Shown here piece after piece: positions 7,425 through 16,653 of a stretch of DNA of 64,000 bases. The notes beneath the pieces were generated by a model. The model ran no database searches, had not been told where the DNA came from, and saw only the letters and a program-made list of their open reading frames with translations. The stretch comes from Thalassobacillus devorans (GTDB taxonomy: Bacteria > Bacillota > Bacilli > Bacillales > Halobacillaceae). The number at the start of each line of letters is the position of its first letter. Within the stretch, counting starts at the first letter, position 1. Where the stretch lies: NCBI RefSeq assembly GCF_900176565.1, contig NZ_FXEH01000004.1, forward strand, positions 62,001 to 126,000. The letters run 5' to 3'. Position numbers and translations under genes: made by a program.

Positions 7425-8408
7425 TCAATGTTGCAGTTCTACATCTGGGCAGATTAAATCAATGTGTATTCCCGTTAATCCAACTCCAATACCCACATGT
7501 ATTCCTAGTGCACCTTCATTAAGTTGGGAGTTTATCTTCCAATCAATATTTTCAGGCACAATTCCTCTATTAGTGCTAAAAGCCATTTCTGTTAAAACAA
7601 GCTCTCTTTTTTTATTTGTGATTTCTAAAAGTTTATCAGAAATATCACGGTCCCCAGCTAAGATACTTTGAACATGAGAATCTTTTATATTAACTTTTAG
7701 CGGAAATAAACCTTCTTCGTGAAGGTCTGTGAACAAATTCCATGCTTCTGCATGATAAGGTTTTAAATTATCATGAATTTGTCTGTGATGAGCGATAGCC
7801 ACTCCTGGTACACTTAATGTCCCATTTACTATAAAACCTGGTCTGAAATCTTCGGGGTCAGGTACCATCCCAACTTCAAAATAAGACCCTATACTCTCCC
7901 ATTCACCTGGTTCAATTTCGACCGAAATCTTTGGTTTCATAACATGAACATCTTCTTCATCTAACTCACATGAAAAATTGCTATTTTCTCCATGGAAAAC
8001 CATAGGTCCATCAATATCCATCATATATTTTATCCACTCTTCATTTGCTTTAACGGCATATTCAAAATCAGAATCAGCGAGTAATTTCATTGTGTATAGA
8101 GAGGCGTTATATTCAGAGCTAAAAGAAAGCAAAGGGATAGTCAAAACTCGGGAGTCTTTAAATAACCTATTCCACTCTTCGTATGGAGGGATATTATCAG
8201 CAATGGTAGGAATAATTACAACATTTTCAGATTGGTTAGGAGGAATTTCAGTTTCTTCACTGAAATCATAAGTAATATAATCTAAAGATTTAAACAAATT
8301 AATTAATTCAGTACTATCAGTAAGAATTGTAGGTAAATCCCCAAAAATAAGCTTAAAGTTAGAATCAAGTTTTGCTTTTGAGTCTTGTATTTCTGCGGTG
8401 AGATTCAT
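7425..8408 (-). CDS. Aminopeptidase T/M29-like protein, unknown substrate
   Basis: This 327-residue soluble protein has no signal peptide. The second half shows a pattern I associate with the M29 (thermophilic aminopeptidase) / NicX-like fold: FEVGMVPDPEDFRPGF, then IHVGIGVGLTGIHIDLICPD, where an H-x-D pair near the C-terminus would be metal ligands. Distant relatives of this fold work in natural-product and RiPP pathways as well as in peptide hydrolysis. The start is supported by GGAGGTG seven bases before ATG 8408. An MFS exporter lies upstream on the same strand, 397 bases away. The family call is tentative; the enzyme could be structural only. Confidence 0.35.
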   Translation of the reverse strand: MNLTAEIQDSKAKLDSNFKLIFGDLPTILTDSTELINLFKSLDYITYDFSEETEIPPNQSENVVIIPTIADNIPPYEEWNRLFKDSRVLTIPLLSFSSEYNASLYTMKLLADSDFEYAVKANEEWIKYMMDIDGPMVFHGENSNFSCELDEEDVHVMKPKISVEIEPGEWESIGSYFEVGMVPDPEDFRPGFIVNGTLSVPGVAIAHHRQIHDNLKPYHAEAWNLFTDLHEEGLFPLKVNIKDSHVQSILAGDRDISDKLLEITNKKRELVLTEMAFSTNRGIVPENIDWKINSQLNEGALGIHVGIGVGLTGIHIDLICPDVELQH

Positions 8409-8431
8409 TACAACACCTCCATAATTAAATA

Positions 8432-8672
8432 AAGTGGCGCCTAATCATTAGCGCTTTAAGCTAGTGCCGTTCCGCAAGAACAAGGAAGGTACACTTCATA
8501 TTTTTGTGCTTGATCATTCATTACTGGCAACTTACGATTATCCACGGTTAAATAAGGCTTTTTATGACATCCTTCAGCAACTAGAGTTAGATTTCTCTTC
8601 TTCTTTTCCATGGAATTGTCATCCTTTCGTGTATAATTTTAGTCACACCTGTCAAAATTACTGGCGCCACTT
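8432..8672. mobile_element. Possible MITE-like element with 10-bp terminal inverted repeats
   Basis: AAGTGGCGCC at 8432-8441 and GGCGCCACTT at 8663-8672 are perfect inverted repeats about 220 bases apart in a gene-free gap. The minus strand between them has TTGACA near one end. A broken short frame starts MEKKKRNLTLVC-stop. No target duplication is clear. It may be a decayed IS end pair. Confidence 0.3.
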
Positions 8673-8805
8673 CACACCAATTATTACAATATTTTCAAGT
8701 AAATTCAATTATTTTTCCAAGAGAATTAATATTCTGAAAATATTGAGAAAATATAACTAGTCTAGATGGTGTTTTTTTACTAGCTCTGAAATGTCGCAAA
8801 TGAAA

Positions 8806-10059
8806 TCATTGACTAACTTTTGCATCAGATGATGATCGTGAGACTCCATGCTTAAATTCTCTGGTTAACTTTTTAAGTGGTTTTAATGTAATTACTGCCA
8901 CCGCGAGAAACATGGAACCCGCAATATTTAAGGTGTTAATAATGCCAATTATATTAGGTAGGATACTAGCTAATCCCATACCAAAAATCATCATTAAAGA
9001 GACAGTCGTCTGGTAAGAGCCGAATACTCTGCTTAAATAGTTTTTCGGGACATATTCTTGCAGTAGTGTTTCCAATCTCACACTATACATAATATTTGGT
9101 ATCCCCAAAAGAATATTTAACAATATAACGACCAATAAGATTGGTATATTGAATATCAATAAGAATAGAATTCCTGTCAATATTAGACTGGAAAATATAA
9201 TAGAAAATGGACTGATTTTTTTGTTTAATTTAAATAATAAGTAGCCTCCTACTAGACCACCAATTCCTTCGGCAGATTCAATCCATCCAAGTTCGGTAGC
9301 TCCTGCCCCTAGTATATCTTTTACGAAGAGAACAAATAGTACATTTACCATTCCCTGTGCAATCCAAGTAACGGACATTATGCAAAATACAAGGAGGACT
9401 ATCCGAAGGTTTTTTACTAGTCCGAGTCCCTTCAACCAATTTCCCCAAAACTGTATCCATCGCTCTCCCACTGATTGCAGCTGTTCAGGTGTATCTACCG
9501 ATGTATGATGAGAAATTAAACTTAGAAAAAAGGCTGATAAGACATATGTAGCTATATCAACTCCGACCGCGATATGCAGTCCTCCTAACCCAAGTAATGC
9601 CCCTCCAATGGAAGGACCGGCAAGACGAACCACGTTATCACTAACTACTGTTATGGAATTAGCATCTCCTATGTGTTCACGCCCAACTAAATCAAATAGC
9701 AATGTTCGTTGAGCTGGCATAAATAAAGTACCTACTACGTTTTGTAAAAATGCTGCTACAAAAAATATCCATAGACTATCTAACGGTATAAATAGAAGGA
9801 ACAATATCATGGATCGGAGAATATCCACCCATATTAAGGTTTTTCTTTTATCCCATTTTTCCACCAGTACACCAGCAATAGAACCAAATAACAACCTTGG
9901 AAAAACCTGGACTATGAACATACCTCCTGTCGCCAGGCTAGACCCTGTACTTTCATAAACGTAGAATGGAAGTACAATAAGTAAAACCCAGTCTCCTAAC
10001 TGAGATATTACCCTTGCAAGCCATATTAGTAAGAAATTTTTATCTTTAAATAAATACAT
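8806..10059 (-). CDS. MFS drug-type exporter (MFS_3 family)
   Basis: This membrane protein of about 417 residues has 12 predicted helices. It shows the MFS_3 / MefA-like signature: MYLFKDKNFLLIWLARVISQ at the N-terminus and VLVEKWDKRKTLIWVDILRS in the loop between helices 2 and 3. Members export macrolides, siderophores or peptides by proton antiport. The start at ATG 10059 is chosen because GAGGTG lies six bases upstream; an upstream GTG overlaps that site. The C-terminus is charged. The gene may work with the M29-like gene downstream on the same strand. Confidence 0.8.
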   Translation of the reverse strand: MYLFKDKNFLLIWLARVISQLGDWVLLIVLPFYVYESTGSSLATGGMFIVQVFPRLLFGSIAGVLVEKWDKRKTLIWVDILRSMILFLLFIPLDSLWIFFVAAFLQNVVGTLFMPAQRTLLFDLVGREHIGDANSITVVSDNVVRLAGPSIGGALLGLGGLHIAVGVDIATYVLSAFFLSLISHHTSVDTPEQLQSVGERWIQFWGNWLKGLGLVKNLRIVLLVFCIMSVTWIAQGMVNVLFVLFVKDILGAGATELGWIESAEGIGGLVGGYLLFKLNKKISPFSIIFSSLILTGILFLLIFNIPILLVVILLNILLGIPNIMYSVRLETLLQEYVPKNYLSRVFGSYQTTVSLMMIFGMGLASILPNIIGIINTLNIAGSMFLAVAVITLKPLKKLTREFKHGVSRSSSDAKVSQ

Positions 10060-10303
10060 GATGGTCACCTCATTTGGTAATCAAGATGTTTAAAACAGAA
10101 ATTTCTGACAGTTACATAATAACATTTTTTTCAAAAAAAGGCAGACTAATTCAAGGCACGAAAGTTCCGATTTAGTCTTTGTGTTTGGAACTTTTTCAGT
10201 TTTTGCTTACTTTTGTGGTTTACACTGACACCATAATATATAATAAAGTCCAAATAGTACCGACACTCGCCATTAACGGAACTATTTTATAGGAGGAGAT
10301 ATT

Positions 10304-12055
10304 TTGAAAAGAAATTGGGAATTGGATGAGCTAATTGATCACTTCACCTTAATGCCTGATGAATTAAAATTGATCCAAACAAAAAGAGGAAATACAAAAC
10401 TGGGGTTTGCTGTATTGTTTAAATTCTTTCAATATGAAGCAAGATTTCCATACCACAAAAATGAAATACCTAAATCATTAATTCACTATTTAGCAAAACA
10501 ATTATTTTTGAATCCAGATGTTTTTGAACAGTATAATTGGACTGGAAGAACTATAAGCTATCATCGAACAGAGATACGTAATTATTTTGGCTTTCGAGAA
10601 GTTGAAAAACAGGATATAGACGAAATGGTTGATTGGCTCTGCAAATCTGTTCTATATCATAATCATGAACTGAACTTTGTAGAAGATCAAGTTTACAAAA
10701 GATTCCGGGAACTTGGAATTGAACCCCCTACCACTGATCGGATGGAACGTCTTATCCATTCTGCTGTTAATTCTTATGAACAACGTTTTTTTAATGCTAC
10801 GTATGATAAACTATCAAAACCAACATTAGCAAAGCTAGATTCACTGATTGAAAGTATAGCAGATATGGAAGACACTACTGAAGACAAATCACCTACAGAC
10901 AGTCTTTCATTTAATGAATTAAAATCTGATCCTGGACGGGTCGGTTTAGATACAGTCTTTAAAGAACTGCAAAAGCTACGTACGATTCGCCAACTTAATC
11001 TACCTCATGATCTTTTTAAAGAAATTCCACCTAAGATTATTAAGAAGTATCGCCAACGAACAGCAACTGAGGATATTAGTGCATTAAGAAGACACCCTGA
11101 GCCAATTCGTTATACGCTTCTTTCTTCCTTCTTTTGGCTTCGAAATATGGAGATTACAGATAACTTGATTGAACTTTTAATCCAAATAATCCATCGAATT
11201 AATGTAAGAGCCGAAAGAAAAGTAGAAAAAGAGATATTAAATGACTTACGTCGCGTAAGTGGCAAAACTTCTATCCTATTAAATATGGCTGAACAAGCTT
11301 TGAGCAATCCTGATGGAATTATAAAAGAGGTATTATATCCTGTTGTAAGCGAACAAACGTTAAAAGATTTAGTAAAAGAAATTAAACATACAGGACCAGC
11401 ATACAAAGAAAAGGTACATACGGTAATACGTTCATCTTATAGCACGCATTACCGTCGTATGGTCCCTCCTATTTTAAACACGTTAACGTTTTGTTCTAAT
11501 AATGAAGTTCACCGTCCTGTCATTAAGGCTTTAGATCTAGTTAAATCCTATTCGGATTCTGGTATGCATTATTTTCCTACAACAGAGGACATCCCAATAG
11601 ATGGTGTTATTCGGTCAGTATGGAGGAGCCTAATTATTGAGAAAGATGACAATGGTGATGATAGAATTAATCGAATCAATTATGAAATCAGTGCATTACA
11701 ATCCTTACGAGATAGGCTCCGTTGTAAGGAAATATGGGTGAAAGGTTCTGACCGTTATCGAAACCCGGATGAAGATTTACCACAAGACTTTGAAGAAAGG
11801 CGAGAAGAGAATTATAAAGCGTTAAACAAACCTCTAGATGCTGAAATATTTGAGGAGAATATTAAAAGTGAAATGATGCGGGCTTTAGAAAAACTAAACA
11901 ATAGAATACCAAAAAATCCAAGTGTACGAATCACTACGAAAGGAAACGGATGGATCTCCGTTTCACCGTATGAACCGTTACTAGAACCAATGAACTTATC
12001 ACGTCTTAAAGGTGAAGTTATGAAACGGTGGCCAATCAGTATTTTTGTTCACTAA
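10304..12055 (+). pseudogene. tnpA: Tn3-family transposase, C-terminally truncated
   Basis: The 583-residue frame begins with TTG after AGGAGGAGATAT. It matches the N-terminal DUF4158 domain and middle part of Tn3-type TnpA (MPDELKLIQTKRGN; YGFR-type FGFREVEKQD; RHPEPIRYTLL). Normal TnpA is close to 1000 residues with a C-terminal DDE nuclease. Here the frame stops just after LKGEVMKRWPIS, where the DDE domain should begin. The catalytic domain is absent and not found nearby, so the element cannot transpose itself. The serine recombinase at 14911 may be its resolvase partner, but it is displaced and on the other strand. Confidence 0.85.
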
Positions 12056-12065
12056 AGTCTCCTCC

Positions 12066-12338
12066 TTATTGACTTATATTTTGTGAAGGTTGATTTAAAT
12101 ACTGTTGCATTTGTTGAAGCAGCTGTTGATAGTGTCGATCGTGCATTAGTCCAGCTTGTTCAAGTGCTTCTTTTACATCCGGATTTTGACATTGTTGAGC
12201 AAAAAAATGCATTTTCTTCATCGCAAGTAGATTCCAGCTTAGCATATCCTTTACATACAGATGATCCTTTGTTGACATTATTTCAGGCGGTTCCATCATT
12301 ACAGATTGTTGATTATCTATACCCGTCTGCTGTTGCAT
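12066..12338 (-). CDS. CotF-like spore coat protein
   Basis: This 90-residue protein is rich in glutamine and methionine. The core PPEIMSTKDHLYVKDML ... LAMKKMHFFAQQ ... MHDRHYQQLLQQM matches the short CotF/YraF-like spore coat family (ferritin-like helical pair). By family knowledge these proteins join the spore coat late in sporulation. RBS GAGGAGG precedes ATG. It abuts the truncated transposase (10 bases between stops) and is convergent with it. Its presence supports an endospore former. Confidence 0.8.
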   Translation of the reverse strand: MQQQTGIDNQQSVMMEPPEIMSTKDHLYVKDMLSWNLLAMKKMHFFAQQCQNPDVKEALEQAGLMHDRHYQQLLQQMQQYLNQPSQNISQ

Positions 12339-12763
12339 TATGTTTCCTCCTCGTTATCATTGTTTTAATTTCGTAGTTAGATTGCCACACAATGGTCATA
12401 AATATTCCAGGACCCCCTTTTTTGAAGCTCTCCAAGCTTATAGTACGATTCAGTTTCTAAATTCATTTTATTAACGATATGACTTATCATCATATCCTTT
12501 TTTGTTTATTCCAACGTTCCCGACTAGTAACAGTAACATCCCCTTATCACCTTCAGCTCTTAATAATCTTCCTAAAAAGAGGCAATATCTGATTCCCTAG
12601 CATTAACTACTCCCAAAACTTCACTTCATTGTATTGTACAACTTAATGGAGGCTTTTAGCTTGGGCAATGCGTATAACCTGTAGAATAAAAATTAGAATA
12701 AAAAAATAATAAACGGAGAAAATAATTTAGAATATAAAATGACGATAGAAAGGGCGGTAAAAA
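12339..12763. other. Gene-free region between coat protein and lipoprotein genes
   Basis: No credible gene is seen on either strand. The promoters of the two divergent genes must lie here. Confidence 0.35.
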
Positions 12764-13093
12764 ATGAATCTAAAGTGGTTAAGACTATTAACAGCAGTTT
12801 TTCTATCTGCCATCATGTTAGTGGGGTGTAATAATGTAGAAGAGGATAATGATCCACCAGCATCTGATACAGAAGAACCAATTGAAGATACTGAAGATGT
12901 AAATGACCCGGATAATATAGATGAAAATGATGTGGACCATGATACAGAAGAGCCAATTGAAGATCCTAAAGATGCAAATGACCCAGATAATGTAGATGAA
13001 AATAAAGATGATGAAGCTGATTTAGTGCCTGATGAAGAAGAACAAATTGAAGATCCTAAAGATGTAAACGACCCAGATGATATAGATGAATAA
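12764..13093 (+). CDS. Acidic repeat lipoprotein
   Basis: The 109-residue product has a lipoprotein signal peptide with lipobox LVGC (Cys22). The mature part is almost only Asp, Glu, Asn and Pro. It consists of three imperfect repeats built on EEPIED-x(n)-NDPDN-x-DEN, about 30 residues each. No enzymatic domain is present. Such acidic, disordered lipoproteins occur on the surface of salt-adapted Firmicutes; roles in ion binding or as spacers are guesses. The start ATG follows AGAAAGGGCGG. The strand is clear because the antisense frame is a serine-rich low-complexity shadow. Confidence 0.65.
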   Translation: MNLKWLRLLTAVFLSAIMLVGCNNVEEDNDPPASDTEEPIEDTEDVNDPDNIDENDVDHDTEEPIEDPKDANDPDNVDENKDDEADLVPDEEEQIEDPKDVNDPDDIDE

Positions 13094-13200
13094 TGATTTA
13101 AAAAGGAACCTTTTGGAAGGTGAACCTGTCCTTCATAACTACCTAATGTCACATAAGAAATGGTTGTTTTTCGTACCATTTAAATTCCCCCTTTGTCCCC

Positions 13201-13219
13201 TGCATGTTCCATGCAGGGG
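13201..13219 (-). terminator. Hairpin beyond the intact ardC copy
   Basis: CCCCTGCATG and CATGCAGGGG pair. The hairpin lies at the same place as the one at 4793 beyond copy 1, with changed stem bases. Confidence 0.45.
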
Positions 13220-13231
13220 CTTGTTTTTGGT

Positions 13232-14050
13232 TTATGAGAACTCCACGCCTAAGATATGGTCACTTGCTTTTTGCGCTTTCTGAGCCGCTTTTACGATCAG
13301 GGTTTTATCATCTTTAAGTTTTCGTAACCAGGAATGAATATAAGAAGCGCTATTATCGATTGTGTGATTTTCAATTCCGGTCACTCCACAAAGCATCGAA
13401 GCTCCTAATTCTGCGATTAATTCCTCTTTACTGTAATTTTCACTTCCGAAGCTGATTGTTCCCGTTACGCCTTCTCGATCTAGTCGATCTTTATTCCCTG
13501 TGCTGTGGACTATTTCATGAAATAAGGTGCTGTAATATTCGTTAATGTCTTGAAAGTCTTTCTTAGGTGGCACATTGACACGATCTTCAAAGGGGACATA
13601 ATATGCACGACCACTTTGAAAGCTGTAAGATGGACCATTAAAATAATCTTTTTTTATCTTTTCAGCTTCTTCTATAGGGTCATGATCGAACGTTTCATAG
13701 GTTCGTTTTGTTTCTAATCCTTCTACTTGAGTTCCAATATTAAAAACACGATAATATCTCAGAAGTGGAATCTTTTTTTCTGTTTCTTCATCTTCCACTT
13801 TAAGCATCTTCCAGAACACGACAATCTGAGATTTTTCGCCTTTTTTGACTTTTCCTCCGGCTTCCTTGATTTGTTTAAAGGTCGCATATTCCCCACCATC
13901 TAAAAGCATAGTATTAATACCTCGATAAGCCTTTTGAGTCTTCCAATTCACCGCTATGCCATTGACCCAAGGTTTTCTCCAAGGAATGACCCCTTGCTCC
14001 AACTTCTCAATGATTTGATTGGTAATCATTTCATAGATTTTTTTACTCAT
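13232..14050 (-). CDS. ardC: ArdC-type antirestriction protein, intact copy
   Basis: This 272-residue protein has an N-terminal ArdC ssDNA-binding domain (about 1-125, with VPWRKPWVNGIAVNW and GGEYATFKQIKEAGG) and a zincin-like metallopeptidase domain (about 150-272). Its zinc motif is YSTLFHEIVHSTGNKDRL, with EELIAELGAS supplying the third ligand. ArdC-type proteins are carried by conjugative or mobilisable elements and shield incoming single-stranded DNA from host restriction. The protein is about 85-90% identical to copy 1 by eye, which lost one base. ATG 14050 follows AGGAGG. A conserved structured leader lies upstream. Confidence 0.88.
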   Translation of the reverse strand: MSKKIYEMITNQIIEKLEQGVIPWRKPWVNGIAVNWKTQKAYRGINTMLLDGGEYATFKQIKEAGGKVKKGEKSQIVVFWKMLKVEDEETEKKIPLLRYYRVFNIGTQVEGLETKRTYETFDHDPIEEAEKIKKDYFNGPSYSFQSGRAYYVPFEDRVNVPPKKDFQDINEYYSTLFHEIVHSTGNKDRLDREGVTGTISFGSENYSKEELIAELGASMLCGVTGIENHTIDNSASYIHSWLRKLKDDKTLIVKAAQKAQKASDHILGVEFS

Positions 14051-14094
14051 GGTTTTTATCCTCCTTATTTTTCCTTTGGAACTCCGAAGAGAAG

Positions 14095-14345
14095 TTTGTT
14101 CCCCAAAAGGGGATTATTTTTCCCTTTTGCTATGGAGAATCTCACAACCCCTTATAGGAAAGCGTCAACTAAACCATGGAATACCGAACTGAAGGGAAGG
14201 CTATGCCGTGAAAGTTTATTGATGGTTTCCTAACCTTCTTAGCTTCCAATGGGGAAAGGCATACGGTTCCTGCCCCATTGGAAGGTTAGAAGATTCAAGG
14301 GCGTTGTACGATTCGGAGTGCAAAAGGAAAAATAACCAAAATAAA
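14095..14345 (-). ncRNA. Structured ardC leader, copy 2
   Basis: The fold is the same as at 5690-5929: outer helix 14288-14295 with 14232-14239, a perfect 12-bp stem 14273-14284 with 14243-14254 (CTTCCAATGGGG), an 18-base loop CAGGA...CCTTT, and a second stem 14215-14230 with 14157-14173. The second stem has an internal loop and a bulge. Loop bases are nearly identical to copy 1, while most stem bases differ in a compensated way. A C-to-T difference in the outer helix is a G-U pair only on the minus strand. Confidence 0.7.
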
Positions 14346-14367
14346 AAAGCAGACATATGTCTGCTTT
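14346..14367 (-). terminator. Terminator upstream of ardC leader, copy 2
   Basis: AAAGCAGAC / GTCTGCTTT stem with a T-rich run on the minus strand, as in copy 1. Confidence 0.65.
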
Positions 14368-14440
14368 CCTCTTGGAAACTTAGGTTTTTAGTTTTTGAAC
14401 TTCGACTCGTTCGGTATGGCCGGAGGGTAAACGGATCAGG

Positions 14441-14629
14441 AACAAAACTACTTACGAAAACTTAGAAAATCTAAACATTTCACCTAAACATATAATTAAG
14501 ATTGAGTTCAAAGCTATTCTAAATGAAGAGGAAGAACTAAAAAATGCTTCAATAGCTGATAAGGTGTATTTAGAAATGAAAGATCACAAAGGAAAGACTG
14601 TTAGGAAGTTATTAAACGAAATGGATTAG
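14441..14629 (+). pseudogene. 3' fragment of a truncated gene
   Basis: Sixty-two sense codons run into a stop at 14627. They begin exactly at the edge of the ardC unit and have no start codon or ribosome binding site. The sequence (HIIKIEFKAILNEEEEL ... VRKLLNEMD) has normal protein composition, so the unit seems to have replaced the 5' part of a real gene. The family is not recognised. Confidence 0.4.
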
Positions 14630-14690
14630 TGGGCCTACATTTTCACCGCAGCAATACAGAAAAGGCGGTAGGAGTACAAAAAACCACCTC

Positions 14691-14918
14691 CTACTGGTCC
14701 AATATTTCCTTATATAATTCCTTTGATTTTTCCGGCAGCCAAGAGTACCTCGTCGGATCTGAATAATACATTATAAATTGCTGCCTTTCTTTTTCTTCTA
14801 CTTTCTTAACCATTGGGAGACAGTTTATACAGTAATAACGAATGACTTCTTTATTATTCCAACTTGCTAATGGATAGACTTCTGTCTTTTTAATACAGTA
14901 ATTACAATTCTTATCCAC
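14691..14918 (-). CDS. Small CxxC zinc-ribbon-like protein downstream of recombinase
   Basis: About 75 residues with two paired cysteine motifs (CNYC and CINC) that would bind zinc. The tail is acidic and aromatic. GTG at 14918 is preferred as start because AAAGGAG lies nine bases upstream; it overlaps the end of the recombinase gene by eight bases, which suggests translational coupling. A longer TTG frame from 14951 exists. Function unknown, possibly a partner or passenger of the recombinase. Confidence 0.5.
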   Translation of the reverse strand: MDKNCNYCIKKTEVYPLASWNNKEVIRYYCINCLPMVKKVEEKERQQFIMYYSDPTRYSWLPEKSKELYKEILDQ

Positions 14919-15510
14919 CCTGGATGACTCCTTTTTGTTTCCTTTTGGCAAGCTCCCTATATAAAGAGCTTTTGCCTACATTAGTTATTTCCTCAATTTC
15001 CTTAATGGTATGTTCTCCAGCTTCATATAACTGTAAGGCCATTTTCATTCCAGCATGTTTTTCGGTATATTTTTTTGGTCTGCCCTCATACTTTCCATTT
15101 TCTTTTGCGATCTCAATCCCTTCACGCTGTCTCATTTTTATTAAATCACGTTCCAGCTGATTCACGCCGGCCATAATTGTAAGAAGAAATTCACTATAAG
15201 GATTATCACTTGATGTATCTAGCCATGTATCCTTTAAGCTTTTTAAAGTAGCTCCTTTTTCCTTTATATTTGCAACAAGTTTAAATAGGTCCTGTGTGCT
15301 CCTGCTGATCCTTGTTAAATCAACAACTATAATTTCATCTCTATATCCAATCACTTCTAACAACTCTTGAAGTTTTTCTCGCTCGGTGGTTGCACCACTT
15401 ATTTTTTCTTTAAAGATATTTCCCTCCTGAATACCAGCCTCTTTTAGTTGTTTAATCTGCCGTCCTAAATTCTGCTCTTTAGTTGAAACTCTCGCATAAC
15501 CGTATCTCAT
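14911..15510 (-). CDS. Serine recombinase (resolvase/invertase)
   Basis: This 199-residue protein is of resolvase/invertase length. The N-terminal catalytic domain starts MRYGYARVSTKEQNLGRQ, with the nucleophile Ser9 in ARVST. VVDLTRISRSTQDLF and ERDLIKMRQREGIEIAKENG give the conserved arginines and the E-helix. A C-terminal HTH follows (TIKEIEEITNVGKSSLYREL). It acts by double-strand cutting at short sites for resolution or inversion. It may be the resolvase of the decayed Tn3 element, or may act on plasmid dimers. It is encoded together with the small zinc-ribbon gene. Confidence 0.88.
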   Translation of the reverse strand: MRYGYARVSTKEQNLGRQIKQLKEAGIQEGNIFKEKISGATTEREKLQELLEVIGYRDEIIVVDLTRISRSTQDLFKLVANIKEKGATLKSLKDTWLDTSSDNPYSEFLLTIMAGVNQLERDLIKMRQREGIEIAKENGKYEGRPKKYTEKHAGMKMALQLYEAGEHTIKEIEEITNVGKSSLYRELAKRKQKGVIQGG

Positions 15511-15753
15511 TTAAAAACACCCCATTTATAAGTTACTGTCCCATTCTTTTATAAGAATACCACTCACTTTCGGGAAAAGTCTATTGGGAATAGTCGAAGC
15601 TTATTGTTATGCTTAATTATTACCCTCGTAACCTTTCCCATTTAAGTAGACTTATTTGGGAAAGCATAGAAGGGAACTTTCAGGTGGACCAAGTATTCTT
15701 TTTTTGGGGTAGCGTCAGGAAAAAGTGTTCAAACATTATAAATTATTCGCTTT

Positions 15754-15812
15754 ATCTCGAGACTGAGTCTTCCAGAATAGGGCAGGTTTGTGGAAGACTT
15801 GAATTCGAGATA
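15754..15812. repeat. Dispersed palindromic repeat, short complete copy
   Basis: The outer arms ATCTCGA and TCGAGAT and the inner arms GTCTTCCA and TGGAAGAC are both present around AGGGCAGG. It is a 59-base copy lacking the central hairpin. Nothing else is seen in 15511-15936. Confidence 0.7.
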
Positions 15813-15936
15813 ACTGCTAAAATTGAAACGTTTTTTCCTATGTGAACGTATGGAGTGAGGAAGAGTATGACAAAAAACGGCAAGAAAGTTATTAGTGATT
15901 TTTCTTCCGCCCGGTTAATTGGAAAGGAGGAGAAGT

Positions 15937-16146
15937 ATGGAAGTTTTTTTGATTAGTTTCTTTTCGGCAGTAATCATATTCATAACTGTTCATTCGATAA
16001 TCAAGGTTTTAAGTATAGCCTTAAATAGAGATGAGATATCAAAACGAAAATATAAACTTATTATGGCTATATCAATTTTTATTGGAACTTTCGTAGCAGT
16101 AGTTTTACCTTTTGGATATCAAAGACTGTTTGATGCTATTATGTAA
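15937..16146 (+). CDS. Small two-TM membrane protein, unknown
   Basis: The product has 69 residues from ATG 15937, chosen because AAAGGAGGAG lies just upstream; a TTG six codons earlier overlaps that site. Two membrane helices (about 3-25 and 42-60) are joined by a charged loop (NRDEISKRKYK). Family unknown. Confidence 0.5.
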   Translation: MEVFLISFFSAVIIFITVHSIIKVLSIALNRDEISKRKYKLIMAISIFIGTFVAVVLPFGYQRLFDAIM

Positions 16147-16326
16147 AGTATTACTACCGTGCATTATTAAGTAGAGTGATGAGAAAGGCGAACTATATGG
16201 ATCTTGAAGGCGATTGTTCAATAAGCATTAGCCCTTTATTACATAAGCACAAGGAATATTAGGGGATTAATCTATTTAACTGACGGAGCAGTTTAATTGA
16301 ATAAAAATTACAGAGGGAGACTAATT

Positions 16327-16605
16327 ATGACAAAAAAGTATTGTTCAATATTATCAGTATCTTTTTTCATTTTGGCTGTTTTTCCACTACTAGCTGGTTT
16401 GACTGAATGGGGTAATGCACTATATGTTGCTGCAATTAATATAAGCATCTTTTTACCTTTGATATTAGGAGTTTTGGGCTTAATATTTGCTTTAACTGGG
16501 ATTAAAGGCAAGGTCAAAATTAGCCTTGTTTTGATAAATGTCTTAGGGGTGCTTCTATCTACATTTTTAGTCTTTATTGCGATGTATGGTTTCCAACAAG
16601 CATAA
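16327..16605 (+). CDS. Small three-TM membrane protein, unknown
   Basis: The product has 92 residues from ATG 16327, with AGAGGGAG upstream. Three hydrophobic helices are visible (about 7-25, 33-55, 62-88). The gene is flanked by short copies of the dispersed repeat core: AACTGACGGAGCAGTTTAA just upstream and AACTGACGGGGCG just after the stop. Hence it looks like an independent cassette. Function unknown. Confidence 0.55.
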   Translation: MTKKYCSILSVSFFILAVFPLLAGLTEWGNALYVAAINISIFLPLILGVLGLIFALTGIKGKVKISLVLINVLGVLLSTFLVFIAMYGFQQA

Positions 16606-16653
16606 AAGGATCATCTTCAACTGACGGGGCGTAAGTTAAAGATCTTATGAAAG

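Larger units (their letters stand above)
13195..14444. repeat. ardC unit, direct repeat copy 2
   Basis: This is homologous to 4790-6025. The shared right edge is AAACGGATCAGGAAC. It cuts into a gene whose 3' end follows at 14441. Confidence 0.75.

Noticed and set aside
8464-8760. Plus-strand frame of 98 codons
   Set aside because: GTG start without a ribosome binding site, inside the MITE-like element; no family resemblance.
12727-13179. Minus-strand serine-rich frame
   Set aside because: It is the antisense shadow of the acidic repeat lipoprotein.
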